64,000 nt of DNA, from assembly GCA_034430115.1 (NCBI GenBank), contig DAOUFG010000126.1, positions 9,255 to 73,254 on the forward strand. The letters run 5' to 3'. Below, piece after piece: positions 23,808 through 32,756 of this stretch. Every line of letters begins with the position of its first letter. The first letter of the stretch is position 1. Source of the stretch: CAIXPS01 sp034430115. Its GTDB lineage: Bacteria > Chloroflexota > Anaerolineae > J036 > Brachytrichaceae. A program made the translations under genes and the position numbers. Below the pieces are notes generated by a model. It searched no databases. It was not told where the DNA came from and saw only the letters and a list, made by a program, of their open reading frames with translations.

Positions 23808-26051
23808 TCAACCTTCTGCCAGGATGCGGTCCACCACTTGCTGCCGATAGTCGTGCGAGAGCGACCTGAAGTAGGCGCTATAGCCGGTGACGCGCACCAC
23901 CAGGTCGGGGTATTTCTCCGGGTCGGCATGCGCGGCCAGGATCGTGTCCTTAGAGACCACGTTGATGTTGATCAGCGTCCCGCCCTGGGCGTTGTGCGTC
24001 TTGATCAGGCTCTCGATGGCCTCGACGCCGCCATATTCCAGCGCCAGGTGGCTATCCAGGTCCATCTGCAAGGGTGCCGAATTGCCCCAGCCGGGTTGCG
24101 TCACCGCCACAGCATTCGACTTGGCCGTCGGCGCGGATACACCACCCAGCATAAAGCCGGGGTCGGGGTTCGAGCTGTGCGAGATGGGGGCGCGGGCGTG
24201 CCGGCCATTCGGCGTAGCGCCCAGGTTTTCTCCAAGTTGCCCAACGCAACCATGCGAGAACAGGCCCGGCAACACGCGAAAACCATTTGGCGTGGGTGTG
24301 TCTCGTACCAGGTGCGTGTAGAGATCCGAGACGCGCTTGGCCCACCAATCCGCGCGTGAGCCGCCGGTGCCGTAACGCGGGATGTTCTTCAACATCAGGC
24401 GCACCTTCTCGCCGTCGGGCCCGGCAAAGTCATCGGCCAGTGTTTGAGCCAGTTGCTGCCAGGTCAGGCGCTTCTCCTTCACCACGCGTTGTTCGATGGC
24501 GGCGAACGAATCGGCCACCGTCGCCAGACCCACGCCGTCGCAGGTCAGGTTATAGATGTCCACCCCGCCGGCGGATACGTCCAGTCCGCGCTCCAGCGGC
24601 CCGTGGCAGAACAGGTTCAGCACGATCTCCGGCAGGTTGCGCGATTGGTAGGTCATGTGCCAATCGAAGCCCTGCTTGATGGTGTCCACGCTGATGCCCA
24701 GGTGATGGACGTAGCGCTCCCACAAGGCTTCCATCGCATCTGCGTTGGTGTGTGCCTGGTCGCCCAGGCTCGCCACGGTTTCGTCGAAAGCGAGCAGGAA
24801 GGGCGCCGTCATGCACAGGCGCGTGACGTCTTGCAAACAATATTCGACGCCGGGCAGCGCCGTCCAGTTGCAACCCACCTTGGCCCGCAGCCGAGCCACC
24901 TGGATCGGAATGCCATTGCGGGCGTAACCCTCATCAAGCCCCTTGGAGCAGGAATAGTCCACGCCGGTGCCGTCTTCAAACAGATGTTTGACGGCCAGGC
25001 GCAACAACGCGGGGTTCAAGTGATCGTGCACGCGCACGGCGATGTCGGCAGGGATGTGCAGTTGATGCACGGCTTCCAGGATCAGGAAGGACATGCGGCT
25101 GGTCAGGTCGCGCTCGCCATCGGGCGTGGGGCCGCCCACCTGCGAATAATGCGTGTCGTTGAAGAGCAAGCTGGCGACACACCACACGACCTGCGCGTCG
25201 TAATCGTCCAGGTGTGCCGTGTCCTCGTTGCGCATGGCCTGCGCGGCGGTCTCCGGCGCCTGGGCCGTTCGCTCAGCCTCGTAAAACGGGCGTAGCAACT
25301 CGTCCAACTGCCCTAGCGCGCCGGCGGTGGCCCACATGCTATCCACCGCCTGGAACCAAGCCAGGAACTGGCAAGCCTCGCGCAACGTGCGAGGCGGGTT
25401 GTCCACCAACCATTCGTTCATCGCGGCGATTTGCAGCAGGTTGTCGCGCACCGCCGGGTCCGCCTCCAACGCCGCCATCTCGCGCGCCTTGGTCACGTGC
25501 TTGGCAATCCACTCCTGCACGCCCAGGATGAACGTCTCTTCTCCATCATAGAAGGAGGCCATCTCCGAGCCGGGGGTGGGCTGATTCAAGTCACGATAGG
25601 TGCGCAACTTCTTCAGCAAACCGCCCCAGCCCAATTCCAGCCCGATGCGCATGTCCGGCCCCAGGTGGTTCATCGCGAGGATGCCGGTGAAGACCAGGTT
25701 ATATTTCTCGTGCAGCGAGTAGAGCTGAGTCGGCAAATCTTCCGGGCGCCATTGGCCGCAGCCAGGGATCAAATCGATCCACGCGCCGGCCAGCGCGCTT
25801 TGCGGGTGAATGTAGACCGGGTGCACCCCCAACCAGGCGCGGAAGTTTTCACCGATGCTCTTCGCGCCGTAGTACACCCCCGAAGGGTGATTCGGCCTGA
25901 TCTGAAATGGGACCGGCTCCGGCCAGGGGATGTTCCCCTTGTCGTCGGAGTCACGATAACCTTGCAACTTCAACTTGAGCGCGGTGTGCTCTATCTTTGT
26001 CTGCCGTAGCGCATCGATGCGCCGGCGATACATTGCTTCTTGAGTGCTCAT
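23808..26051 (-). CDS. Uncharacterised glycyl radical enzyme (PFL-like)
   Basis: This protein of about 747 residues has a C-terminal glycyl radical loop, VRVTGYSAYF, with the radical glycine at about 723. A candidate active-site cysteine is C394, in KVGCNWTALPGVEY. The normal GCVE-type site of diol dehydratases and CutC is not present, so the reaction cannot be assigned. The family includes pyruvate formate-lyase, diol dehydratases and many proteins of unknown role, all strictly anaerobic and needing a radical-SAM activase. No activase is visible in the window. The ATG at 26051 is preferred over one at 26087, although neither has a strong ribosome site. A UroD-like gene lies just downstream. 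Confidence 0.85.
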   Translation of the reverse strand: MSTQEAMYRRRIDALRQTKIEHTALKLKLQGYRDSDDKGNIPWPEPVPFQIRPNHPSGVYYGAKSIGENFRAWLGVHPVYIHPQSALAGAWIDLIPGCGQWRPEDLPTQLYSLHEKYNLVFTGILAMNHLGPDMRIGLELGWGGLLKKLRTYRDLNQPTPGSEMASFYDGEETFILGVQEWIAKHVTKAREMAALEADPAVRDNLLQIAAMNEWLVDNPPRTLREACQFLAWFQAVDSMWATAGALGQLDELLRPFYEAERTAQAPETAAQAMRNEDTAHLDDYDAQVVWCVASLLFNDTHYSQVGGPTPDGERDLTSRMSFLILEAVHQLHIPADIAVRVHDHLNPALLRLAVKHLFEDGTGVDYSCSKGLDEGYARNGIPIQVARLRAKVGCNWTALPGVEYCLQDVTRLCMTAPFLLAFDETVASLGDQAHTNADAMEALWERYVHHLGISVDTIKQGFDWHMTYQSRNLPEIVLNLFCHGPLERGLDVSAGGVDIYNLTCDGVGLATVADSFAAIEQRVVKEKRLTWQQLAQTLADDFAGPDGEKVRLMLKNIPRYGTGGSRADWWAKRVSDLYTHLVRDTPTPNGFRVLPGLFSHGCVGQLGENLGATPNGRHARAPISHSSNPDPGFMLGGVSAPTAKSNAVAVTQPGWGNSAPLQMDLDSHLALEYGGVEAIESLIKTHNAQGGTLININVVSKDTILAAHADPEKYPDLVVRVTGYSAYFRSLSHDYRQQVVDRILAEG

Positions 26052-26168
26052 GGTTACTCGAATGGTGCGTCCTAATATGTATTGCATCTATGTCGTTTGC
26101 CGGGCAAACGATCTTGCGGCAATTGTATTACCGGGCCCCGTTATGGACGAATGACTCGCCAACCCGCC

Positions 26169-26540
26169 TCAGGCCAGGGATTCACGAAAAGACACTTCCA
26201 CCAGCGGGCTCTCTTTCACCCACCTATCCAGATCGGACGAATGACCCGTCGAGCTTACGATGTGCGACATGATCTCGCGGCGCTGCGTCGCGTCGGTAAT
26301 CGGCGTGGCATGCGCGGGCAAATCGGCCTGCACGCCCTGTTTCAGGTGAAAAGTGAACTCTGGATTTGCCACCAGGTTCGCATACCAATCGCGTTTGCCG
26401 GGCAGCCCGCTGATGTAAACGTGCCCATTGACGTTGTGATACCAGATCTCGATGCGGTGCGGTGTGCCCGTCTTGCGCCCCCGCGTCGTGATGTCAATCG
26501 TCTGCCCCTGCGCCAATGCGCGTCTCACTTGCTCGTCCAT
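26169..26540 (-). CDS. DDN-like F420/FMN-binding nitroreductase-family protein
   Basis: This 123-residue split-barrel protein has the pattern RGRKTGTPHRIEIWYHNVNG, VYISGLPGKRDWYANLVANP and EFTFHLKQG. It is typical of the deazaflavin-dependent nitroreductase (DDN) and pyridoxamine-oxidase-like family. Members use F420 or flavin to reduce quinones, nitro groups or other acceptors; the cofactor here is not certain. GGAGG lies 7-9 nt before the ATG at 26540, which excludes the upstream in-frame starts. It is divergent from the XRE-TPR regulator. Confidence 0.8.
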   Translation of the reverse strand: MDEQVRRALAQGQTIDITTRGRKTGTPHRIEIWYHNVNGHVYISGLPGKRDWYANLVANPEFTFHLKQGVQADLPAHATPITDATQRREIMSHIVSSTGHSSDLDRWVKESPLVEVSFRESLA

Positions 26541-26606
26541 TCCAACACCTCCACAAATCACACCCAATTCTAGAGCCATTGCCAATTTGGTTTATGGGGG
26601 CTGGAG

Positions 26607-26647
26607 ACCTGACAGGCGGCATACAACCGTCACGCCTGTCAGGTTTT
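26607..26647. repeat. Dispersed hairpin, family D (ACCTGACAGGCG)
   Basis: ACCTGACAGGCG at 26607-26618 pairs perfectly with CGCCTGTCAGGT at 26633-26644 and is followed by TTTT. Its shape is that of a terminator, but no gene ends here: it lies between two divergent genes. It therefore looks like a mobile or dispersed palindrome. Confidence 0.6.
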
Positions 26648-26733
26648 GCTGACGCTATCATTGTGAGTTGGGGACCTCAGCACGCCGTATACTTAAGGGG
26701 TGACGCAACTCTCTGTGAAGAAGATTCTTGCCT

Positions 26734-28134
26734 ATGATTTCACCACCGAGTGAGATGCAATGGGCTGCCGCGCGCCAGAACCTGCGCGAATGGTTGGCCG
26801 CACACCAAAAGTCTCAGAGTGAGCTGGCACGATTGGCGGGCGTGAACCGCAGCGTGGTAAACCGCTTCCTGGAGAAGGAACAGCCGCTCAGCATGGCCAG
26901 CGCGATCAAGTTGTATAGCGTCGTCAAGCTGGATCTGGACGCAACGGAACGCCGGCGCTGGGTGGAATGGCTGCACCTGGAGCACATGCTGGCCTCGTTA
27001 GGGGAATCCCTTTCACCCTCGCCTGAAGCCCCCAACCCGCTTGAGCCATACGCCAATATCAAGGCGGGCTTCCATTGGATGAACCAGGCGTGGGCAGTTT
27101 TAAAAGATCGGACGCGTATTCCCGAGTCACTCTCCTTGTTTGCCAAAGCAGAACAGGCATTTGGCCCCTACTCCAGCATGGCGGCGCTGGCAGCTTGTGG
27201 TCGCATCGAACAATTGATTAACCTGAGCGACGTACTGCAAGCGGAACAGGAAGTCTTTCGGGTGGAACAGGTTTACCGGCAGGTGATGGACCCCCAAACG
27301 CGTAAGCGGTTCCTCGACGTTAGAGGATGGGTCGCTTTCGATAGCTGTGACTATTCTGCAGCAATCCACATTGCAAATGAACTGTGGAAGATGGAAAGGG
27401 AACACAGTATTGGGATATATGCTGAGCACTTTGCCGGCTTAGCTCAACTGGCAATCGCCGAGCGTCTCGACGCACATAGCCCCCAGCGGCAACGTTTGCT
27501 GATACAGGCGGAGGGAAATATGCGCCTCATGTGTCACTATGCCGAACAGAAAGGGGAGATCGCAGACATCGGCTTTCAACATTTCCGGCTGGCACAAATC
27601 CTGCGCGAGCAAAATCGCTCCCACGAGGCAAACGCCGAGATCAATTATGCGCGCCGATGTTTTGTTGGAGAAGCAGCAAACGGCCACATTGACATTGAAG
27701 AGGCTAACCTGGCGCTTCTCAATGGAGATACGGTCCACACTCGCACCAGAGCCGAAGCCGCACAAGAAGGTTGGCTAGAGCAATACTATGCGGGAGGACT
27801 AGGCCGGGCTGCTGCGGTGGCCGCCATGTCATTCTGGATGGAAGGCCACGCACAGCAAGCCCTGGAGCCGGCGGTGGTCGCCGCCGGCATCGCGCCAAAG
27901 GGAGCCTGTTTCAAAGGGGATCGTTTCATTGATCTGCCGGGGCAGATCAACCAGGACGTGCGTGCCGACCTGGATGCGCGTCAGCACGCCGCGTTCATCG
28001 CGACGCTGCGCGAACGCGTCTATGTACGCAGCGGTTACTTCGCCTGCCTGGCGCGCGTGGTGCCCGACCGCTCCGGCGATGTGCTGGCATTGCTGGCCGG
28101 CCTTGAGAACGGCGCACATCCTTCGAGCCGTTAG
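26734..28134 (+). CDS. XRE-family HTH protein with TPR-like C-terminal region
   Basis: This 466-residue protein has an N-terminal HTH (about 15-55: LREWLAAHQKSQSELARLAGVNRSVVNRFLEKEQPLSM, listed here only by its ends LREW and PLSM). A long helical region follows with repeats of about 34-40 residues that resemble TPR or PlcR/Rgg-type sensor domains. Such regulators often bind peptides or other proteins through the TPR part. A TATACT-like -10 lies at 26688-26693, without a good -35. The gene stands alone and is divergent from the DDN-like protein. Its targets are unknown. Confidence 0.6.
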   Translation: MISPPSEMQWAAARQNLREWLAAHQKSQSELARLAGVNRSVVNRFLEKEQPLSMASAIKLYSVVKLDLDATERRRWVEWLHLEHMLASLGESLSPSPEAPNPLEPYANIKAGFHWMNQAWAVLKDRTRIPESLSLFAKAEQAFGPYSSMAALAACGRIEQLINLSDVLQAEQEVFRVEQVYRQVMDPQTRKRFLDVRGWVAFDSCDYSAAIHIANELWKMEREHSIGIYAEHFAGLAQLAIAERLDAHSPQRQRLLIQAEGNMRLMCHYAEQKGEIADIGFQHFRLAQILREQNRSHEANAEINYARRCFVGEAANGHIDIEEANLALLNGDTVHTRTRAEAAQEGWLEQYYAGGLGRAAAVAAMSFWMEGHAQQALEPAVVAAGIAPKGACFKGDRFIDLPGQINQDVRADLDARQHAAFIATLRERVYVRSGYFACLARVVPDRSGDVLALLAGLENGAHPSSR

Positions 28135-28250
28135 CATCAGCGACGACATCGGCTCGAAGCCGACGTCTGGCGAAGAAAACCCGCTGCGCGGGTCAGGCAG
28201 GACAAAATCCCGCATTGCATGGATGGATCAGGGTCTTTTGAAACACTCTC

Positions 28251-29285
28251 TCAGCCAATCAGCCGCCGCACCCCATCCTTGAACGCGGTATAGGCAGGCT
28301 TGGGCGTGTTGTCCACACCCACCAATCCCCAGGCGATCTCCAATGGGCAATCGGGTGAGCCACACTGCCAGCACTCTTCCTGGTCTTCCCAGCGATAGAA
28401 GAACATGCCCATCAGTTTCTCGCGTTGGGTGGCGAAACCGTCCATCGCCTGCTTCACGAACTGGGCCTGTACCTCGGGTGTGTGACCGCCGCCCCAGGTG
28501 GCCGGCCAGCGACGGAACTGGCATGCCGTGACGCCCGCCTTATTTGCGCGCACTTCCTCCGGGCTCATCACGTCACCCTTGGAAGCAAAGCCCCACTCAT
28601 TCACCAGCACCGGCTTCTGCGTCAACGCATAAAGCTCCGCGATTCGCGGCGCCCAGTTCTCCGGCCCGCCTTCGGCCCACGAGCCGTAGTAACCGTCGAT
28701 GCCGCAATAGTCCAGCGGGGTGTGCGGGTCCGCGTAGAGCCGGCCATACAGATAGTAGGCCGCTGGTGCCCCTGCGGCGTTCGGGCCAACGATGAGCGAT
28801 GGATCGGCCCCCTTCAAGCCCAGCGCCCCGTGCAAGATCATTTCTGCGCCCTGGCGCGGGTTCAGCGGCCCGGCGAATAACTCAATGTCCAGTTCATTCG
28901 CAATCTGCCACATCTGCACTAGGCCACGCAAGTCCTGGGCCAGGAATGCGCAAACCTGCTGATAGGTGCGGAAATAATCGTCACTGCCTATCGCACCTGC
29001 CCAGGCCGGGAACAGGCTGCGCCAGTGGAACTGCATCTTGCCGGATGCGTCGGGCTGGTAGCCGCCGCCGACGGGCAAGGGCGTGATCCCCATCACCTTG
29101 AACCCTTTCGCGGCCCAGCTTTGGGCCGCGGCGCGTGCCTGTTGATACTGCTCGCTTAGCGCACCGCCGATACGGTCAGTGAACGGGAAAGGAAAATCCT
29201 GGCGAATCCAGGCGATGCCGGCTCCTTTCATCAGCTCTGTGCTGGCATTTTGGGAAGCACTCGTCCCAATCACGATGTTATTCAC
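28251..29285 (-). CDS. Glycoside hydrolase-like (clan A TIM-barrel) protein
   Basis: This 344-residue TIM-barrel protein has WQIANELD, with candidate acid/base E131 preceded by Asn, and PVLVNEWGFAS, with candidate nucleophile E230. This is the classic NE...E pair of clan GH-A retaining hydrolases. No signal peptide is seen, so it is probably cytoplasmic. A cysteine-rich stretch near the end (ECWQCGSPDCP) might bind a metal. The GTG at 29285 has AAAGGAG about 7 nt upstream. The substrate family cannot be fixed by eye. Confidence 0.7.
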   Translation of the reverse strand: MNNIVIGTSASQNASTELMKGAGIAWIRQDFPFPFTDRIGGALSEQYQQARAAAQSWAAKGFKVMGITPLPVGGGYQPDASGKMQFHWRSLFPAWAGAIGSDDYFRTYQQVCAFLAQDLRGLVQMWQIANELDIELFAGPLNPRQGAEMILHGALGLKGADPSLIVGPNAAGAPAAYYLYGRLYADPHTPLDYCGIDGYYGSWAEGGPENWAPRIAELYALTQKPVLVNEWGFASKGDVMSPEEVRANKAGVTACQFRRWPATWGGGHTPEVQAQFVKQAMDGFATQREKLMGMFFYRWEDQEECWQCGSPDCPLEIAWGLVGVDNTPKPAYTAFKDGVRRLIG

Positions 29286-29404
29286 GGCAAAGCTCCTTTA
29301 AGACGCACGAAGGATCGAAGACGAAGAGGCCATCGAACCCGCCCCGTCCTCAGGACGGTGAGCCTTCTCTCATCCCCAATCTCCAATCTCTAATCTCTTT
29401 CCCT

Positions 29405-30148
29405 CTATCGCAACGACACTTCCAACCCCTGGTCGTCCACGATCATGTTCATGCTGGCGCGGAAGTTGGCCGTGTCGCGCACATGGGCGAGGTAATCGGC
29501 CAGGTCACGCGCACAATTAACCGAGTTATGCGCCAGCACCAGGCTGCCTGGGCGCAACGCGTGCAGGCCCGTCTCCAGCAAATCCAGGTAGATGGACTTG
29601 CCGCGCCCCTCGGTGCCGTCGGCGTCCAGGTAGAGCAGGTCAATCGTGCCGGCGAAGCGTTCCAACCAGGGCAGGCCGTCTTCCGCCAGCACTTCGGCTT
29701 GCCGGGCGGGGTCGATCAGCCATACGTTGCGCCGGGCGCGCGCCGCTTCTGCGGGGTTGATCTCCAGCCCCACCAGTCGCTCAGCGTGATACGTCGCGCC
29801 GGGGCCGATGGCCGCGCCTGCGTTGGAGATGAAGGTATTGCCGCAGAAAATACCCACCGCCACCATCACGCGCGGCTGCGCGATGGCGTTGATCGCGTAG
29901 ATCAGCCGCTGCATGCGCGGGGTGATGGCCGTCCAGGGAATCTCAAACTGCTCGCGCACCGCCACGCGATGCGCCAGGAAACGCGTTTTGTCATACGCAG
30001 TATGCGACAGAATGCCGGCCCGTTTGAGCGCCGCCAACGCCTGGTCCACGATCTCATCCTCGCGCCCCGGCGTTTCATAAGTTGGGAAGGGTTCGTCCCG
30101 CTTGAATTGATGTCGCTGCCATTCATCTGCTTCAAAGCAAAGTGCCAT
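29405..30148 (-). CDS. SAM-dependent methyltransferase-like protein
   Basis: This 247-residue protein has a Rossmann-type core: PRVMVAVGIFCGNTFISNAG (SAM loop), LVGLEINPAEAARARRNVWL (acidic residue binding the ribose) and IDLLYLDADGTEGRG (catalytic or metal Asp pair as in class I O-methyltransferases). GSLVLAHNSVNCARDLADYL follows. It is most like the O-methyltransferase/methyltransferase_24 group, but the substrate is unknown. GGAGG lies 8 nt before the ATG. It is in line with the hypothetical gene at 30289, with a 140-bp gap. Confidence 0.7.
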   Translation of the reverse strand: MALCFEADEWQRHQFKRDEPFPTYETPGREDEIVDQALAALKRAGILSHTAYDKTRFLAHRVAVREQFEIPWTAITPRMQRLIYAINAIAQPRVMVAVGIFCGNTFISNAGAAIGPGATYHAERLVGLEINPAEAARARRNVWLIDPARQAEVLAEDGLPWLERFAGTIDLLYLDADGTEGRGKSIYLDLLETGLHALRPGSLVLAHNSVNCARDLADYLAHVRDTANFRASMNMIVDDQGLEVSLR

Positions 30149-30288
30149 GTTTGCCTCCGAGTGATATCGTTGTGGAATCTGCCTTGAATTATGAGGCCTC
30201 TGGCCGGCAGGCGCAAAGCAACCGCCACCCGCACGTGGCGGTAATCTGCACGCATCAATTGATGAGAGGGCGTATCAGGCAGAGGTCG

Positions 30289-30669
30289 CTAGAAGCCCCA
30301 ACTGGAGATGCCCCAGGCCCGGTGGCTGGTGAGGTTCTGCACGTAGAGCAGCTTATCGCCGTCGTACAGGAACGCCACCACATCCTTTGGCTTTATCTCA
30401 AAGTCCTCATCGCGCCCGTGGTTAAACGTCAGGCGTCGATCCGCACCTTCGACCGTCTTGCCTCGCACGTCGAAATCGCGCCCGCCGTTCCTGGCGCGCT
30501 TGGCCGATTTCGCTTGAATGGTGAGGATTAGCGCGCGGAAGGGCTTACTTGTGCGCGGGCAGATGAGCTGGTGCTCAGACTTGTTCATCGGCAGTTCATA
30601 CTCATCATTCTCCCGGCTGAACGGGCTGACGAGTGAAACCTTCTGAGCGGCAGGGGTGATGTCACTCAT
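30289..30669 (-). CDS. Hypothetical protein, no family recognised
   Basis: This 126-residue soluble protein starts MSDITPAAQKVSLVSPFSRE. It contains a basic central part (TIQAKSAKRARNGGRDF) and ends AFLYDGDKLLYVQNLTSHRA then WGISSWGF. It has no signal peptide or membrane segment. The start at 30669 was preferred because upstream in-frame codons lie in a leader with hairpins. A promoter-like pair (TTGACA-N17-TAGACT) is seen on the minus strand at 30926-30898. Codon use looks like that of its neighbours, so it is likely a real gene. Confidence 0.6.
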   Translation of the reverse strand: MSDITPAAQKVSLVSPFSRENDEYELPMNKSEHQLICPRTSKPFRALILTIQAKSAKRARNGGRDFDVRGKTVEGADRRLTFNHGRDEDFEIKPKDVVAFLYDGDKLLYVQNLTSHRAWGISSWGF

Positions 30670-30897
30670 AACTATTCTCCATCGCAATGAAATGGCCCAC
30701 CGCTGAACGGTGATGCCATATTGGGCTAACGGACGATTGATAACTCGTCTGTGCCGGGCGCTATAAGGCCCGGCCTGGCCTGGATGAGTGCAACGGAAAG
30801 GAGCCTGGATGTGCCTGAGTGCGGTGTCATAAAAAGGACGTTGAAAGTCGCCGGCCACGCGAGTGCTCTTCACCCGCGCTGTATTGGCCCACGCCTA

Positions 30898-30926
30898 AGT
30901 CTAGGGCTGCTGCTCCTGGTTGTCAA
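30898..30926 (-). promoter_or_regulatory. Minus-strand promoter (TTGACA-N17-TAGACT)
   Basis: Read on the minus strand, TTGACA is at 30926-30921 and TAGACT at 30903-30898, with a 17-bp spacer. It would drive the gene at 30669 with a leader of about 220 nt. Confidence 0.5.
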
Positions 30927-30934
30927 AAAGGTAG

Positions 30935-30956
30935 GCGCAGGCTTCATTGCCTGCGC
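30935..30956. promoter_or_regulatory. Perfect 8-bp hairpin between two divergent promoters
   Basis: GCGCAGGC (30935-30942) and GCCTGCGC (30949-30956) flank a 6-nt loop. It lies exactly between the -35 boxes of the minus-strand promoter and the plus-strand promoter, so it may be a shared operator or an insulating terminator. Confidence 0.45.
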
Positions 30957-30967
30957 ACAAATCCCTC

Positions 30968-31008
30968 TTGACAAACCGGCTGCAAAATCGTAAACTATAA
31001 ACAGTGTT
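30968..31008 (+). promoter_or_regulatory. Promoter and probable operator of the TetR operon
   Basis: TTGACA at 30968-30973 is followed after 17 bp by TAAACT (30991-30996), a weaker -10. AACAGTGTT at 31000-31008 is palindromic around one base, and TATAAAC is repeated at 30996 and 31015. TetR proteins usually bind such sites over their own promoters, so autoregulation is likely. Confidence 0.55.
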
Positions 31009-31034
31009 AACTTTTATAAACGGGGTAAGCGCCA

Positions 31035-31748
31035 ATGATCCAAACCAGGCGTGAACGGTTGCGCGAGGCCACGCGCGAAGAGATCAAAACCGCCGCGCAC
31101 GAACAGATGAAGGCGGAAGGGGCAGCGGCGCTCTCGCTGCGCGCCATCGGCCGCGCCCTGGGGATGACAGCCCCGGCGCTCTATCGTTACTATCCCAGTC
31201 GCGACGATCTGATCACCGCGCTCATCATCGACGCCTATCACTCGCAGGCGGCAACGTTGGAAGCAGCCTGCGCCGCGCTCCCACCCGCCGACCATGCCGG
31301 GCGGCTGCGGGCCTTCATCCTGGCCTATCGCGAATGGGCGATCAGCCACCCCGAAGACTACAAGCTCATCTACGGCACGCCCATCCCGGGCTATCACGCG
31401 CCGTGGGAACTGACCGCGCCGGCGGCACAGCGCAACATGCGGCTCGTGCTCGACCTGCTGAAGGCGGCCTGGCAGGCCGGGGCACTGACATTGCCGGCGG
31501 AATACATACGCCTGTCGCCGCCCTTGAGGCAGAAGTTGGCCGAGGCGGCGGCGCAGGTGGGCTACGATGTGCCACTGCCGATCCTTTACCTGGCCATCGT
31601 GTCGTGGGGGTACATTCAGGGGTTGATCTCGTTGGAACTCTTTGGGCACCTGGTGATGTTAGAGCCGCAGGCCGGTGAAGTCTATCGCCTGGAGGCCGAA
31701 GCCTGGCTGAAGCGGCTCGGGTTGAGCGTGAAGAAGCGAGGCAAATGA
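31035..31748 (+). CDS. TetR/AcrR-family regulator
   Basis: This 237-residue protein has an N-terminal HTH (SLRAIGRALGMTAPALYRYY, about 37-56, followed by PSRDDLITALIIDAYH). The C-terminal ligand-binding half begins with LRAFILAYREWAISHPEDYKLIYGTPIPGYHAP, here given by its ends only, which resembles the WHG/TetR_C_13 group. Such repressors release DNA when they bind a small ligand. It overlaps the next gene by 4 bp (ATGA). Its promoter region contains a palindrome that is probably its own operator. Confidence 0.85.
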   Translation: MIQTRRERLREATREEIKTAAHEQMKAEGAAALSLRAIGRALGMTAPALYRYYPSRDDLITALIIDAYHSQAATLEAACAALPPADHAGRLRAFILAYREWAISHPEDYKLIYGTPIPGYHAPWELTAPAAQRNMRLVLDLLKAAWQAGALTLPAEYIRLSPPLRQKLAEAAAQVGYDVPLPILYLAIVSWGYIQGLISLELFGHLVMLEPQAGEVYRLEAEAWLKRLGLSVKKRGK

Positions 31749-32710
31749 TGGACGAACAAAAACAACAGAACGACAATTTCGCCACCGAGCGACACGTGAT
31801 TTTCGGCACCGGCCCGGTGGGGATGGCCGTGATGCGCGCACTCGTCGCGCAGCATAAACCCGTGGTGATGGTGAATCGCAGCGGCCGGGCTCAGGTGCCC
31901 GGCGGCGTGCAGGTGTTGAAAGGCGACGCGACGGACCCAGCCAGCACACGCCCGTTGTGTGCAGGAGCGACGGTGGTCTATAACTGCACCAATGCGCCCT
32001 ACACCGAGTGGCCCACACGATTTCCGCCTTTGCAGGCGGGCATCCTGGAGGGCGCAGCGGCGGCCGGGGCAAAGCTGGTCTCGGCGGAGAACGTCTATAT
32101 GTACGGCCCCACCGACGTGCCGCTGACGGAGGATCTGCCCTACCGCGCGCGCACCCGCAAAGGGCTGGTGCGCGCACAGATGGCGCAAACCCTGCTGGAA
32201 GCGCACCGCATCGGCAAAGTGCGCGTGGCGATCGGCCGCGCCAGCGACTTTTTCGGCCCGGTCGTGCTCGATTCAATGGCCGGCGAGCGCATGTTCGCCG
32301 CGGCACTGGCGGGCAAACGCGTCCAGTCGCTGGGTTCGCTCGACGTGCCGCATACCTTCACCTATATCGACGACTTCGGCCAGGCGCTAGCGACGCTGGG
32401 CGAGCGTGACGAAGCCCTGGGGCAGGCGTGGCATATTCCAAACGCGCCGGCGGTGACGACGCGCACCTTCCTGCAAATGGTGTTTGAAGAAGCCGGCCGG
32501 CCGTTCAACGTCGCCGTTGCGCCGGGCATCCTCATCCGCGCAATGGGCCTGCTGGACCCGATGATGCGCGAACTGGCCGAGATGCTCTACGAATTTGAGC
32601 AGCCCTTCATCATCGATCACAGCAAGTATGCGCAAGCATTCGGCGACCACAGCACCCCCTTACGCGAGGCGATTCACCAAACGGTGGCATGGTTTCGGGC
32701 GCGCCAATGA
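31745..32710 (+). CDS. NAD(P)-dependent epimerase/dehydratase-family protein
   Basis: This 321-residue protein is an extended-SDR-like Rossmann protein. The nucleotide loop is HVIFGTGPVGMAVMRAL (GxGxxG). VVYNCTNAPYTEWPTRFPPL replaces the common active-site region, and ENVYMYGP near 115-122 holds a Tyr with a Lys only further on. It could reduce or bind a dinucleotide without normal SDR catalysis. The start overlaps the TetR stop, so the TetR protein probably controls it. The substrate is unknown; proteins of this type are often annotated as NAD-dependent epimerase. Confidence 0.75.
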   Translation: MMDEQKQQNDNFATERHVIFGTGPVGMAVMRALVAQHKPVVMVNRSGRAQVPGGVQVLKGDATDPASTRPLCAGATVVYNCTNAPYTEWPTRFPPLQAGILEGAAAAGAKLVSAENVYMYGPTDVPLTEDLPYRARTRKGLVRAQMAQTLLEAHRIGKVRVAIGRASDFFGPVVLDSMAGERMFAAALAGKRVQSLGSLDVPHTFTYIDDFGQALATLGERDEALGQAWHIPNAPAVTTRTFLQMVFEEAGRPFNVAVAPGILIRAMGLLDPMMRELAEMLYEFEQPFIIDHSKYAQAFGDHSTPLREAIHQTVAWFRARQ

Positions 32711-32756
32711 AGAGATTGGAGATTAGGGATAAGGGATTGGAGACTGGAGATTTGAA

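Noticed and set aside
26607..26647. Terminator of a plus-strand gene
   Set aside because: The hairpin ends in TTTT, but no plus-strand gene lies upstream; the region is between divergent genes, so it was listed as a repeat.
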